Below, in pieces: positions 41,492 through 50,569 of a DNA stretch of 61,885 bases. Made by a program: the position numbers and the translations under genes. Position 1 is the first letter of the stretch. Every line of letters begins with the position of its first letter. Below the pieces are notes generated by a model. The model ran no database searches. It had not been told where the DNA came from and was given only the letters and a program-made list of their open reading frames with translations. Origin of the DNA: Flemingiibacterium sp964430755 (GTDB taxonomy: Bacteria > Bacillota > Clostridia > Oscillospirales > CAG-272); assembly GCA_964430755.1 (NCBI GenBank), contig CAYSFT010000006.1, forward strand, positions 1-61,885. The letters run 5' to 3'.

Positions 41492-42868
41492 TTAAAGCGT
41501 AACACCGTTTTTAAATATTGCAATGTCGTAATAACCGTTTTTCTCTGCCTTTGTCTCTCTGCCGTCTGCAATTTCACGGCAAAGCGCGTATAAACCCTCC
41601 GAAAGCTCAGTCATATCGGCACCGTCAAGCAAAACACCGCCGTCAAAGTCTATCCAGTGTGGCTTTTTGTCTGCAAGCAGAGTGTTTGTCGATATTTTCA
41701 CAGTCGGAACAACTGACGAAAGCGGCGTGCCTCTGCCCGTTGTAAAGAGTATCATATGCGCCCCCGATGCCGCGAGATTGGTCACCGCAACCATGTCGTT
41801 TCCGGGGCCGTTTACAAGATAAAGTCCACCGTCACCGCACGGAAGTTCACCGTAATCAAGCGCACCGAGTAGCATTACCTTGCCTGCCTTTTGTACGCAT
41901 CCAAGCGACTTTTCTTCAAGCGTCGTTATACCGCCCTCAATGTTTCCGGGGGACGGATTATCGGCAATTCCCTCTCCGTGGTCAATGAAGTAACGCCGGA
42001 AGCCACGTATCATTTCGGCAGTTTTTTCAAAAACGTCACTGTCCTTGCTGTGTGATAGCAAAAGCTGCTCCGCGCCGAACACCTCGGGAATTTCGGTCAT
42101 GAGCACCGTTCCGCCGAAGCTTACGTGACGCTCCATCGCACGTCCGACAAGCGGATTTGCCGTGATACCGCTGTAACCGTCGCTTCCACCGCACTTGACC
42201 GCAATACGCAGCTTCGATAATGGCACACTCACGCGAACATCCTTTGCCATTATCGCTTTAAGCTCGTCAAGAATGGCGCATCCCTCGGCAATTTCGTCAT
42301 TACAGTCCTGAATATTCAGAAAACGCACACGCTCCGCATCATATTCGCCGAGCACCTCTTTCATAAGCTCAATACCGTTGTTTTCGCATCCAAGTCCGAG
42401 AACAAGCACACCGCCTGCGTTCGGATGACGAATGAGTCCGCAGAGTATCTTTTGTGTCGTAAGAAGATCGCCGCCGAGCTGTGAACAGCCGTACGGATGT
42501 GTCAGTGCTTTTCCGTCGCACATTTCGGCAAGCTTCTTTGCAGTATCGTTTATACAGCCGACCGTCGGAATTACAAAAAGCTCGTTTCGTATGCCAACGT
42601 CACCGTTTCGTCTTTTGTAGGCGAGGAATGTTCCCTCATTGGTTCCCATAGGAACAGTCGGAAGCGGTGTGTATGTCCAGTCACCCTCGCCGGAAAGGTT
42701 CGATTTAAGATTATCCGGCGACACCTTTTCTCCGATTGCAATATCATTTGTCGCATGACCGATCGGGAAACCGTATTTGATAACATTCTCACCTGCGGCA
42801 ATGGCAGAGAGCGCATATTTCTGTCCGTCGGCGCGAACCTCGACATTATCAGACGGATGTATTTGCAT
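41492..42868 (-). CDS. uxaA: Altronate dehydratase
   Basis: Dehydrates D-altronate to 2-keto-3-deoxygluconate in galacturonate breakdown. The 458-aa protein has the N-terminal SAF-type segment (about 1-70, GENVIKYGFPIGHATNDIAIGE in pieces) and the large UxaA domain (RNGDVGIRNELFVIPTVGC, THPYGCSQLGGD, LGCENNG, KCGGSDGYSGITANP). I chose the ATG at 42868 because GAGGAGG precedes it by 8 nt; it overlaps the end of uxaB by 20 bp, indicating coupled translation. Confidence 0.93.
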   Translation of the reverse strand: MQIHPSDNVEVRADGQKYALSAIAAGENVIKYGFPIGHATNDIAIGEKVSPDNLKSNLSGEGDWTYTPLPTVPMGTNEGTFLAYKRRNGDVGIRNELFVIPTVGCINDTAKKLAEMCDGKALTHPYGCSQLGGDLLTTQKILCGLIRHPNAGGVLVLGLGCENNGIELMKEVLGEYDAERVRFLNIQDCNDEIAEGCAILDELKAIMAKDVRVSVPLSKLRIAVKCGGSDGYSGITANPLVGRAMERHVSFGGTVLMTEIPEVFGAEQLLLSHSKDSDVFEKTAEMIRGFRRYFIDHGEGIADNPSPGNIEGGITTLEEKSLGCVQKAGKVMLLGALDYGELPCGDGGLYLVNGPGNDMVAVTNLAASGAHMILFTTGRGTPLSSVVPTVKISTNTLLADKKPHWIDFDGGVLLDGADMTELSEGLYALCREIADGRETKAEKNGYYDIAIFKNGVTL

Positions 42869-44153
42869 ATTTTTCAACCTCCTCGGCAAACTCGGAGAGA
42901 TCACATCCCCAAAGCTCGGTATTTGCAAGAATTTCGGCGGTTGTATGCTCTTTTATGTAAGAAATAATCTTTGCGTCATCCGTCGGCGTACCTATTCGGT
43001 AGAAGCGAAGCAGCATACCAAACGAGAACAACAGATGCTCGGGCGCCTTACCGAATTTTTCGCGATATTCGAGAATCGACGGAAGCACGCGAACACGGAA
43101 CTTGCTAACCGAATTGAGCGAGATTGAAGCACAAAGATGATGTATATGCGGATTTGCGAAGCGCGTAAGCACAGCCTCGGCATAAGAATTTTTCTCCTCA
43201 TCGGACATATCGAGCGATGCCTTTATCTCATCAAGACAATCGCGCAAATGACGGCTCATAACCTCATCGTCAAGACAGTCCTTGACCGTTTCAAGTCCGC
43301 GCAGCATCGCATACGGTATCATCGAGGTATGTGCGCCGTTGAGGATACGTACCTTGCGTGTACGGTAACGCTCAAGCGCATCGGGCGTTACGATCACATT
43401 AAGTCCTGCCGCACTGAAAGGAAGCTCCTTTTCAAGGTCGAAATCGGTTTCGATAACCCAAAGGTGAAACCATTCCGAGGTGTTGACCATATTATCCTCA
43501 TAACCGAGACCGAGCTCCTCGCCCTTGGGATAACCCGTGTTTATGCGGTCAACGAGCGTATTGCAGAAAACATTCTCCGTCTCGATCCAATTTCGGAAAG
43601 CGTCACCGAGTTCCCATAGGTCAATATACTTTAAAACAGTCGCCTTGAGATTGTCACCGTTTCTGTCGATAAGCTCACACGGGAGAATTATAAAGCCGCG
43701 AAGCCCGAGTTCAAAACGTCGCTTCAGGAGAAGTGTCAGCTTCGCGGGAAAGCTTGACGGCGGCGTGTCTGTCGGCTTGTCGGATGGAACAAAAGCAATA
43801 CCTGCCTCTGTGGTGTTTGAAACGATAAAACGTGCATCGGGATTCTCGGAAAGTGCAAGATATGCACTGAAATCATCATACGGCTTCACGCAGTGGGAAA
43901 TAACGTCAATAATAGTCTTTTCAACGCCGTCCGTGCCGCGGATTATGTGAGTGTACATACAGTTCTGTTCTGATAACTTGTCACAAAGTCCCTCTTTTAT
44001 CGGCTGTACCACGGCAACACTTCCGCAAAACGCACCGCTATCATTAAGCTTCGCGAGCATCCAATCAACAAATCCGCGAAGGAAGCCGCCCTCGCCAAAC
44101 TGTATAACACGAACGGGACGCTGTTTCTTTTCAAAATCTTTTATGCTTTTCAT
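42849..44153 (-). CDS. uxaB: Tagaturonate reductase
   Basis: Reduces D-tagaturonate to D-altronate with NADH. The 434-aa protein belongs to the mannitol dehydrogenase-like family: VIQFGEGGFLRGFVDWML (nucleotide-binding start), FIVSNTTEAGIAF, FIILPCELIDRNG, and the catalytic-region KVRILNGAHTSM (Lys-Asn-His). I chose the ATG at 44153 (GGAGG 7 nt upstream) because a further upstream frame would run into the atpC region. It lies 62 bp after atpC with only a hairpin between and no visible promoter. No uxaC is present in the window. Confidence 0.92.
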   Translation of the reverse strand: MKSIKDFEKKQRPVRVIQFGEGGFLRGFVDWMLAKLNDSGAFCGSVAVVQPIKEGLCDKLSEQNCMYTHIIRGTDGVEKTIIDVISHCVKPYDDFSAYLALSENPDARFIVSNTTEAGIAFVPSDKPTDTPPSSFPAKLTLLLKRRFELGLRGFIILPCELIDRNGDNLKATVLKYIDLWELGDAFRNWIETENVFCNTLVDRINTGYPKGEELGLGYEDNMVNTSEWFHLWVIETDFDLEKELPFSAAGLNVIVTPDALERYRTRKVRILNGAHTSMIPYAMLRGLETVKDCLDDEVMSRHLRDCLDEIKASLDMSDEEKNSYAEAVLTRFANPHIHHLCASISLNSVSKFRVRVLPSILEYREKFGKAPEHLLFSFGMLLRFYRIGTPTDDAKIISYIKEHTTAEILANTELWGCDLSEFAEEVEKYANTSV

Positions 44154-44173
44154 TTGTTTTCCTCCATAAAAGT

Positions 44174-44206
44174 TGTCTGCATCATGGATCGCCCAAAATG
44201 CAGACA
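44174..44206 (-). other. Hairpin between atpC and uxaB
   Basis: Perfect 9-bp stem TGTCTGCAT/ATGCAGACA with a 15-nt loop, followed on the minus strand only by AACTTTTA. It could be a weak terminator or an RNA processing site between the ATP synthase genes and uxaBA. Confidence 0.55.
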
Positions 44207-44214
44207 GCACAATT

Positions 44215-44475
44215 TTATTTCCATTTAAATGAACTTGCAAGCAGAGTTACCCCGTCTGATGAGACACTGAGAAGACCTCCGTCAATCGTACCGATCCTAT
44301 CGCTGTCATCGTCAAACATCAGCTTGCAGTCGCACGGTTTAAGCGCCGTCATAAACGGTATATGCCCTGCCATAACGGCAAGCTCACCCTCTATTCCGCG
44401 AACGTCGAGCTTAACAGCCTCGCCGTCAAACATATCCCCATCCGGGGTGGATATTTTAAGCTTGAATGTGTTCAT
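44215..44475 (-). CDS. atpC: ATP synthase epsilon subunit, beta-sandwich domain only
   Basis: The 86-aa protein (MNTFKLKISTPDGDMFDGEA, RGIEGELAVMAGHIPFMTAL, GLLSVSSDGVTLLASS) covers just the N-terminal beta-sandwich of epsilon, which joins gamma to the c-ring. The usual 45-50 residue C-terminal helical hairpin, the part that inhibits ATP hydrolysis in other bacteria, is absent, and the frame ends cleanly. The ATG at 44475 follows the atpD stop by 11 bp. Last gene of the atp set. Confidence 0.92.
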   Translation of the reverse strand: MNTFKLKISTPDGDMFDGEAVKLDVRGIEGELAVMAGHIPFMTALKPCDCKLMFDDDSDRIGTIDGGLLSVSSDGVTLLASSFKWK

Positions 44476-44486
44476 AAGCGTCACCG

Positions 44487-45884
44487 TCAAGCATTTGCTT
44501 TCGCTTTTTCAACAGCCTCGTCGATACCGCCGACAAACAGGAATGCCGATTCGGGCAGGTCGTCATGCTTACCGTCGATAATCTCGGCAAAACCGCGTAT
44601 CGTTTCGGAAAGCGGCACATATTTGCCTTCAAAGCCGTTGAACTTCTCGGCAACGGAGAACGGCTGCGACAGAAAACGCTGAATCTTACGTGCTCTTGCA
44701 ACAAGCAGCTTGTCATCATCCGAAAGCTCGTCCATACCCATAATAGCGATAATATCCATCAGCTCCTTGTAGCGCTGAAGAATACGCTGCACCTCACGTG
44801 CCACACGGTAATGCTCCTCACCGAGCACCTCTGCCGAAAGAATACGGCTCGTTGATTCAAGCGGATCAACTGCGGGATAAATACCCTGCGATGCAATCGA
44901 ACGCGAAAGAACCGTTGTCGCATCAAGATGTGCGAATGTGGTTGCCGGTGCCGGGTCAGTAAGGTCATCGGCAGGAACGTAAACTGCCTGAATCGATGTG
45001 ATCGAGCCACGCTTTGTCGATGTGATACGTTCCTGAAGCGCACCCATTTCGGTTGCAAGCGTCGGCTGATAACCAACCGCAGACGGCATACGTCCGAGAA
45101 GTGCGGAAACCTCACTTCCTGCCTGGGTAAATCTGAAAATATTGTCGATAAACAGAAGCACATCCTGTCCCTCTGTGTCGCGGAAATATTCAGCCATTGT
45201 AAGTCCCGAAAGCGCAACTCTCATTCTCGCTCCGGGCGGCTCGTTCATCTGACCGTAAACGAGGGCTGTCTTGTCGATAACCTCAGACTGTATCATTTCA
45301 TTGTAAAGGTCATTACCCTCACGTGTACGCTCGCCGACACCGGTGAACACGGAAAGACCGCCGTGCTCCTTTGCGATGTTGTTGATAAGCTCCATGATAA
45401 GAACCGTCTTACCAACTCCGGCACCGCCGAAAAGACCGATCTTACCGCCCTTTGAGAAAGGACAGATAAGGTCAATAACCTTGATACCGGTTTCAAGTAT
45501 TTCAGTTGAGGTTGAAAGCTCCTCAAAATCCGGAGCCGGACGGTGAATATTCCATCTCTCAACTCCATCGGGATCGGGCTTATTGTCAACTGCGTTACCG
45601 AGGACATTGAAAATACGTCCCAGCGTTTCTTTACCAACGGGAACACTTATAGCGTGTCCGGTATCTGTAACGGTAACACCGCGCTGAAGTCCGTCCGTCG
45701 ATGCCATAGCGATACAGCGTGCGGTATTGTCACCGATATGCTGTGCCACCTCAACGGTAAGTGTACGCTCACCGATCGGCATAGTCAGCGCATTATATAT
45801 AGCCGGCAGTCCGCCTTCATCAAATCGCACGTCAACGACAGGTCCCATAACCTGCGCAACAATGCCGGTATGTGTGTTTGCCAA
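44487..45884 (-). CDS. atpD: ATP synthase beta subunit
   Basis: Catalytic subunit of F1. The protein (about 465 aa) has the P-loop GGAGVGKT, the catalytic Glu region GVGERTREGNDL and the DELSDDD sequence (the DELSEED-type loop). I place the start at the TTG of LANTHTGIVAQVMGPVVDVRF because AAAGGAAG lies 8 nt before it; a GTG three codons earlier (45893) overlaps that site. Confidence 0.96.
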   Translation of the reverse strand: MANTHTGIVAQVMGPVVDVRFDEGGLPAIYNALTMPIGERTLTVEVAQHIGDNTARCIAMASTDGLQRGVTVTDTGHAISVPVGKETLGRIFNVLGNAVDNKPDPDGVERWNIHRPAPDFEELSTSTEILETGIKVIDLICPFSKGGKIGLFGGAGVGKTVLIMELINNIAKEHGGLSVFTGVGERTREGNDLYNEMIQSEVIDKTALVYGQMNEPPGARMRVALSGLTMAEYFRDTEGQDVLLFIDNIFRFTQAGSEVSALLGRMPSAVGYQPTLATEMGALQERITSTKRGSITSIQAVYVPADDLTDPAPATTFAHLDATTVLSRSIASQGIYPAVDPLESTSRILSAEVLGEEHYRVAREVQRILQRYKELMDIIAIMGMDELSDDDKLLVARARKIQRFLSQPFSVAEKFNGFEGKYVPLSETIRGFAEIIDGKHDDLPESAFLFVGGIDEAVEKAKANA

Positions 45885-45905
45885 AGGTATCACTTCCTTT
45901 AATAA

Positions 45906-46718
45906 TTATTGTTCACCTGCACCTGCAACGATCTCGGTGATCTCCTGCGTGATCGCGCCCTGACGTGCACGGTTATATTCAAGCTGCAGACTGTCGATCA
46001 TTGCGCTTGCGTTCTTGCCTGCACTGTCCATCGCCATACGCCGTGCCGCCACCTCGGAGGCAAAGCTCTCGCGTATCGCTCCGACAAGCATTCCCGAAAC
46101 ATATTCGGGCATCACAGCATCAAGCACCGTCATTTCGTCCGGCTCAAATATCATGCCGGATGAACGAGCTTCCTCACTTTTCTCAAGCGGCAGAATCCAC
46201 GTAACCTTCGCTTCCTGCGTCATCATTGACACATATTCGGTTGAAATAATGCCGAGCCTGTCATATTCTCCTGCCGCGAAATCGGAACAAAGCGACTTTG
46301 CCAAATTATACGCATCCATCGCGGTGTAACGCTCCGAAGAATTGATCTCGGCACCGTATCTCTCGCACGCACGCTTGCCTATCGGAATAAACTCGGCACC
46401 CTTGTAATTCGCCGCGAGACGAAAAACATTGGCGTTATATCCGCCGGCAAGTCCGCGGTCACCGGCAATGATTATGATACGTGTGCGCGATATATCCTCG
46501 CCGCGCGAGCTCATATACGGGCTTTTTGCACATTCGCCGCTGTATGACAGCTCATCAACAAATCCGCGAAGTGCCGCCGTATATTCACGTCCCTTTTTCA
46601 TGGCATCGTTTGCACGGCGTATCTTCGAGGAGGCAACAAGTCCCATCGCCTTTGTTAAATGGAGCGTGGAATCAACGCTTTTTATCCTCGTTCGCAGGGC
46701 TTTAATATCTGCTCCCAC
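45906..46718 (-). CDS. atpG: ATP synthase gamma subunit
   Basis: Rotor shaft of F1. The 270-aa protein has the family N-terminus ALRTRIKSVDSTLHLTKAM, GDRGLAGGYNANV in the middle and the C-terminal helix LQLEYNRARQGAITQEITEIV. It starts with GTG 2 bp after the atpA stop. Slightly short for the family. Confidence 0.95.
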   Translation of the reverse strand: MGADIKALRTRIKSVDSTLHLTKAMGLVASSKIRRANDAMKKGREYTAALRGFVDELSYSGECAKSPYMSSRGEDISRTRIIIIAGDRGLAGGYNANVFRLAANYKGAEFIPIGKRACERYGAEINSSERYTAMDAYNLAKSLCSDFAAGEYDRLGIISTEYVSMMTQEAKVTWILPLEKSEEARSSGMIFEPDEMTVLDAVMPEYVSGMLVGAIRESFASEVAARRMAMDSAGKNASAMIDSLQLEYNRARQGAITQEITEIVAGAGEQ

Positions 46719-46720
46719 GG

Positions 46721-48247
46721 TTAATTACCTCTTGCTTCGTTAAGGTCGGTGCGAAGACGGTTGAGCTCATTCAGTGCACCCTCAAGCTCGGCAATGTCCT
46801 CTTTCTCCCACGAACCCTTTTCAAGCCGTGCAAGCAGATCGTTATACTTCGCTTCAAGTAACTCATAAAGTGCACCCTCCCAAACGCTTACGTTCTTAAC
46901 GGCAACATTATCAAGGAAGCCGTGAATAACCGCGTAAACAATCGCAACCTGACATCCGACACGTACAGGTGCATTTCTTCCCTGCTTCAAAACCTCAACG
47001 ATACGTTCGCCAAGCGCGAGTCTTGCCTTAGTGTCAGCATCGAGGTCACTTCCGAACTGTGCGAACGATTTTAATTCAAGATACTGCGAATAAAGTAACT
47101 TTAACTCACCCGAAACCTTCTTCATCGGCTTTAACTGCGCCGAACCGCCAACTCGGCTGACCGAGATACCGGGGTTTATCGCAGGCATAACGCCTGAATG
47201 GAAAAGCTCGGTTTCAAGGAAGATCTGACCGTCCGTGATCGAAATTACGTTGGTCGGAATGTACGCCGAAACGTCACCTGCCTGGGTTTCGATAAGCGGA
47301 AGTGCAGTAATCGAGCCTCCGCCGTATTCGGGAGCGACACACGCCGCACGCTCAAGCAGTCTTGAGTGGAGATAGAATACGTCACCGGGATACGCTTCTC
47401 TGCCCGGAGGACGGCGGATGAGCAGTGACAGTGCACGGTATGCAACCGCGTGCTTTGATAAATCGTCATAAATGATAAGCACGTCCTTGCCCTGCTCACG
47501 GAAATATTCCGCCATAGCACAACCCGAATAAGGTGCGATATACTGAAGCGGTGCACTCTCCGAAGCGGACGCCGCAACGATGATGGTATAATCCATCGCA
47601 CCGTGACGTGTCAGCTCGTTTGCGATCTGCACAACGGATGTGTTCTTCTGACCGATCGCAACATAGATACAGAGAACATTCTGTCCTCTCTGATTGATAA
47701 TAGTGTCAATGGCGATCTCGGTTTTACCCGTCTGACGGTCACCGATTATAAGCTCACGCTGACCTCTGCCAATCGGTATCATCGAGTCGATAGCCTTAAT
47801 ACCTGTCTGAAGCGGCACGGATACGCTCTTGCGTTCAATAATACCCGGAGCTTCCGATTCAATCGGGCGTGTTGCCGTGTATTCAATAGCACCCTTGCCG
47901 TCAATCGGCTGACCGAGCGCATCAACGACTCGTCCGAGCATTGCTTCACCAACCGGCACGGAAAGTACGCGTCCGGTACGCTGTACGGTCGAGCCCTCTC
48001 TGATATTGTTTTCGTTCGAGAGAAGTGCAACCGAAACGGTTTCATTTTCAAGATTCTGCGCCATACCGAAGCTGCCGTCGTCAAATTCGAGCAGCTCGTT
48101 TGCCATACAGTTTTTAAGTCCGTACACGCGAGCGATACCGTCACCAACCAGCACAACACTGCCGGTTTCGGTCATCTCGATGCGCGACTTATAATTTTTT
48201 ATCTGATCTTTAATTATATTTCCGATCTCATCGGGACGAAGATTCAT
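46721..48247 (-). CDS. atpA: ATP synthase alpha subunit
   Basis: Non-catalytic nucleotide-binding subunit of F1. The 508-aa protein has the P-loop GDRQTGKT, the YVAIGQKNTSV strand, SASESAPLQYIAPYSG and the family signature PAINPGISVSRVGGSAQ. Normal length and position between atpH and atpG. Confidence 0.96.
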   Translation of the reverse strand: MNLRPDEIGNIIKDQIKNYKSRIEMTETGSVVLVGDGIARVYGLKNCMANELLEFDDGSFGMAQNLENETVSVALLSNENNIREGSTVQRTGRVLSVPVGEAMLGRVVDALGQPIDGKGAIEYTATRPIESEAPGIIERKSVSVPLQTGIKAIDSMIPIGRGQRELIIGDRQTGKTEIAIDTIINQRGQNVLCIYVAIGQKNTSVVQIANELTRHGAMDYTIIVAASASESAPLQYIAPYSGCAMAEYFREQGKDVLIIYDDLSKHAVAYRALSLLIRRPPGREAYPGDVFYLHSRLLERAACVAPEYGGGSITALPLIETQAGDVSAYIPTNVISITDGQIFLETELFHSGVMPAINPGISVSRVGGSAQLKPMKKVSGELKLLYSQYLELKSFAQFGSDLDADTKARLALGERIVEVLKQGRNAPVRVGCQVAIVYAVIHGFLDNVAVKNVSVWEGALYELLEAKYNDLLARLEKGSWEKEDIAELEGALNELNRLRTDLNEARGN

Positions 48248-48274
48248 TGTTAATATTCCTTTCTATGAGAATAT

Positions 48275-48805
48275 TCAGTTTTCGATAGCGCCCTTAAGCT
48301 CGGCAAGCTTTGTTTTTAAACTGCCGTCCATAATATTTCCGTCAACTCTTATAACAACGCCGCCGAGAATACTCTCGTCAACACTGCACACAAGCTCAAC
48401 ACGGCGTGAAAGCTTTGCTTCAAGCTTGCTTTTAAGAGCTTCCTTTTCGGCATCGGTAAGAGTAATGGCACTTGTAACATTCGCCGTGGTAATACCGTCT
48501 GCGGCTTCGTAAAGCTTTAAATATTCGTCGATACATTCACAAAGCTCACGTATGTGCCCTCTCTCGCATATCAGCTTCACAAACGACACCGCATATTCGT
48601 GCATCGCCTCACCGAACGCCTTGTCTATAACCTCACAGCGCTCGTCAAGCGGTATATTCGGAGAAGCTAAAAGATCAATATATTCGGGATATTCGCCTGC
48701 GAGCGACTTAATCGTCTTAAGGGAATCGGCAACCTCGCGTTTAACATTTTCCTCTGCGGCAAGCGTGAAAAGAGCAGCCGCGTATTCTTCACTCACACGT
48801 GTCAT
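48275..48805 (-). CDS. atpH: ATP synthase delta subunit
   Basis: Stator subunit linking alpha to the b dimer. The 176-aa protein is mostly helical in its N-terminal domain (EEYAAALFTLAAEENVKREV) and ends with the OSCP/delta signature (ARRVELVCSVDESILGGVVIRV region, residues about 135-165). Its start overlaps the atpF stop by 4 bp (ATGA). Confidence 0.94.
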   Translation of the reverse strand: MTRVSEEYAAALFTLAAEENVKREVADSLKTIKSLAGEYPEYIDLLASPNIPLDERCEVIDKAFGEAMHEYAVSFVKLICERGHIRELCECIDEYLKLYEAADGITTANVTSAITLTDAEKEALKSKLEAKLSRRVELVCSVDESILGGVVIRVDGNIMDGSLKTKLAELKGAIEN

Positions 48806-49305
48806 TTCGCGTCACCGATCTCTTCTATAAACGAATCAATAAGCTCATGGTGAGTGTCAGCGTTAACTTCCTTGCCGATAAGCTTTTCCGCAAGAAGCGT
48901 TGAAACATCCGCGATCTCACGCTTAATGTCGGCTTCTGCCTTTTTCTTATCAAGCATGACTTGTGCCTCTGCCGCTTTAATAATACCGTCAGCACGGGCG
49001 TTTGCCTCAGCAATGATGCGCTCACCGTGACGCTTTGCCTCATCAGCCGCACTCTTTCGCATTTCACTTGCTTCATGCTCGGCTGACGAGAGCTTTTCTT
49101 CATATTCCGCTTTACTTGCAAGTGCTGTACGCTTTGCCTCATCTGCGGCGGCATAGTCACCGTTTATCTCGGCGCGACGCTTTTCAAGAACCTGCGTCAC
49201 CGGCTTATAGAGAAACTTCTTCATGAGAAGAAACAGTATCAGCAGGTTTGCAAGCGAGATCAATATATTCCAAAAATTGATCGAAATAATATCAAGCGAT
49301 TGCAT
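48802..49305 (-). CDS. atpF: ATP synthase b subunit
   Basis: Peripheral stalk. The 167-aa protein has one N-terminal membrane segment (residues about 9-27, NFWNILISLANLLILFLLM) and a long charged coiled coil with many Ala/Glu/Lys heptads. I chose the ATG at 49305 (AAAGGTGA 7 nt upstream). It overlaps atpH by 4 bp. Confidence 0.94.
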   Translation of the reverse strand: MQSLDIISINFWNILISLANLLILFLLMKKFLYKPVTQVLEKRRAEINGDYAAADEAKRTALASKAEYEEKLSSAEHEASEMRKSAADEAKRHGERIIAEANARADGIIKAAEAQVMLDKKKAEADIKREIADVSTLLAEKLIGKEVNADTHHELIDSFIEEIGDAK

Positions 49306-49317
49306 AATAATCACCTT

Positions 49318-49617
49318 TTAGAGAGTTTTAGCCCATTCCATCGCACTCTTGAGAATACCAACCATCGTGTTGGGAGCAACAAATATGAGAAGGATTGCAA
49401 TAACCAGCGAATAAATACCTGTTGTTTCCGCAATAGCACAACCCATGATCATAGTCGAGGTTACCGATCCCTTAGATTCAGGCTGACGTCCGATAGCTTC
49501 ACAAGCCTTGGAAACAGCATTACCTTCACCAATACCGGGACCGATAGCACCAATACCCATACAAATACCTGCGCCGAGTGCGCACGCTCCTAAAATCAAA
49601 CCAATCGCGAGTTCCAT
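49318..49617 (-). CDS. atpE: ATP synthase c subunit with two carboxylates
   Basis: Proteolipid of the rotor ring, 99 aa, two transmembrane helices joined by the RQPE loop (44-47). The outer helix has Glu64 in AIAETTGIYSL, with Thr65 and Tyr69 at positions that form Na+ sites in related rings. The inner helix has Glu31 in GPGIGEGNA, where Na+-type rings usually have Gln and H+-type rings neither. This Glu31/Glu64 pair matches the two-carboxylate motif described for the Na+-driven ring of Fusobacterium nucleatum, so Na+ coupling is predicted. The C-terminus is about 10 residues longer than usual. Confidence 0.95.
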   Translation of the reverse strand: MELAIGLILGACALGAGICMGIGAIGPGIGEGNAVSKACEAIGRQPESKGSVTSTMIMGCAIAETTGIYSLVIAILLIFVAPNTMVGILKSAMEWAKTL

Positions 49618-49666
49618 AATAAATATACCTCCAAAAATTTTATATCTTTTTAAATTTTAACTTAAA

Positions 49667-50569
49667 TTATTTTCCTGCGGCAAGCTTTGCCTTTTTTCGC
49701 TGCATTCTCTTTTCGTATTCGTCTGCAGGAAATGCGCCCGAAATATTCAGCATGGTGAGCATCGCAAAGATGTAAGCCTGCATACATCCGCTGAATATAT
49801 CGAAATAGATCGACAATATCGCCGGCAAACCAACCCGAAGCAGCGGAATGTCACCGAGGATTCCCGGAAGCCATCCGAGAACAAGCGATGACAAATTCTG
49901 AAGCGCAAATGCAATCAGCACCGCAATAACCGAGCCCGAAAGCACGTTTCCGTAATGACGGAAAGCCATTGAAACGGGAGTTGCCACCTCGCCGAGTATA
50001 TTAAGCGGAGTCATAACAAATATCGGCTCCGTGAAGCCTTTAAGGTAACCGAGAAGTCCGCCCTTGAGCTTATAGTATGTGATAAGGATAAACACAAGTA
50101 TCGCCCATCCGGCAACGATGTTGATATCAGATGTCGGCGGATAAAGTCCGAACAAAGTTAAAAGGCTTGAGAGCGCGGATATCGCAAGTATCGCTCCGAT
50201 GAACGGCGCATAACCCGAGAAAAATTCACCCATAGAGCCGTCAACAAGTCCCTGCGTTTTTTCGACGATCCATTCAGCCAGATGCTGACGTGTGCTCGGC
50301 TCTCTGACCGAAAGTCCATGCGTCAGATAAAGGCACAAGCCAAGCACCGAAATTATAACAAACACGGAATTAACCTGCGCCTCGGTTATCTGCAAAGGCT
50401 GAATCGGCATCGGGAGCGTGAAATATATCATCGCACCTGTGATCTCGATACCCTCACTTGCAGGTTTTAAGAGAATATTAAGAACCATTCCGCAAATAAT
50501 CGGCAACACCATCATCAAAATATAGACGATATCGAGCACGCGAAAGCGCAGATCTTTTTCTTTATTCAT
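49667..50569 (-). CDS. atpB: ATP synthase a subunit
   Basis: Stator channel of Fo. The 300-aa protein has five or six membrane helices and the essential Arg in SMAFRHYGNVLSG (the RLFGN position of the family), followed by LPAILSIYFDIFSGCMQAYIFAML. The N-terminal region includes a long helix with VNSVFVIISVLG. Its ATG overlaps the stop of the upstream gene by one base (TAATG). Confidence 0.94.
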   Translation of the reverse strand: MNKEKDLRFRVLDIVYILMMVLPIICGMVLNILLKPASEGIEITGAMIYFTLPMPIQPLQITEAQVNSVFVIISVLGLCLYLTHGLSVREPSTRQHLAEWIVEKTQGLVDGSMGEFFSGYAPFIGAILAISALSSLLTLFGLYPPTSDINIVAGWAILVFILITYYKLKGGLLGYLKGFTEPIFVMTPLNILGEVATPVSMAFRHYGNVLSGSVIAVLIAFALQNLSSLVLGWLPGILGDIPLLRVGLPAILSIYFDIFSGCMQAYIFAMLTMLNISGAFPADEYEKRMQRKKAKLAAGK

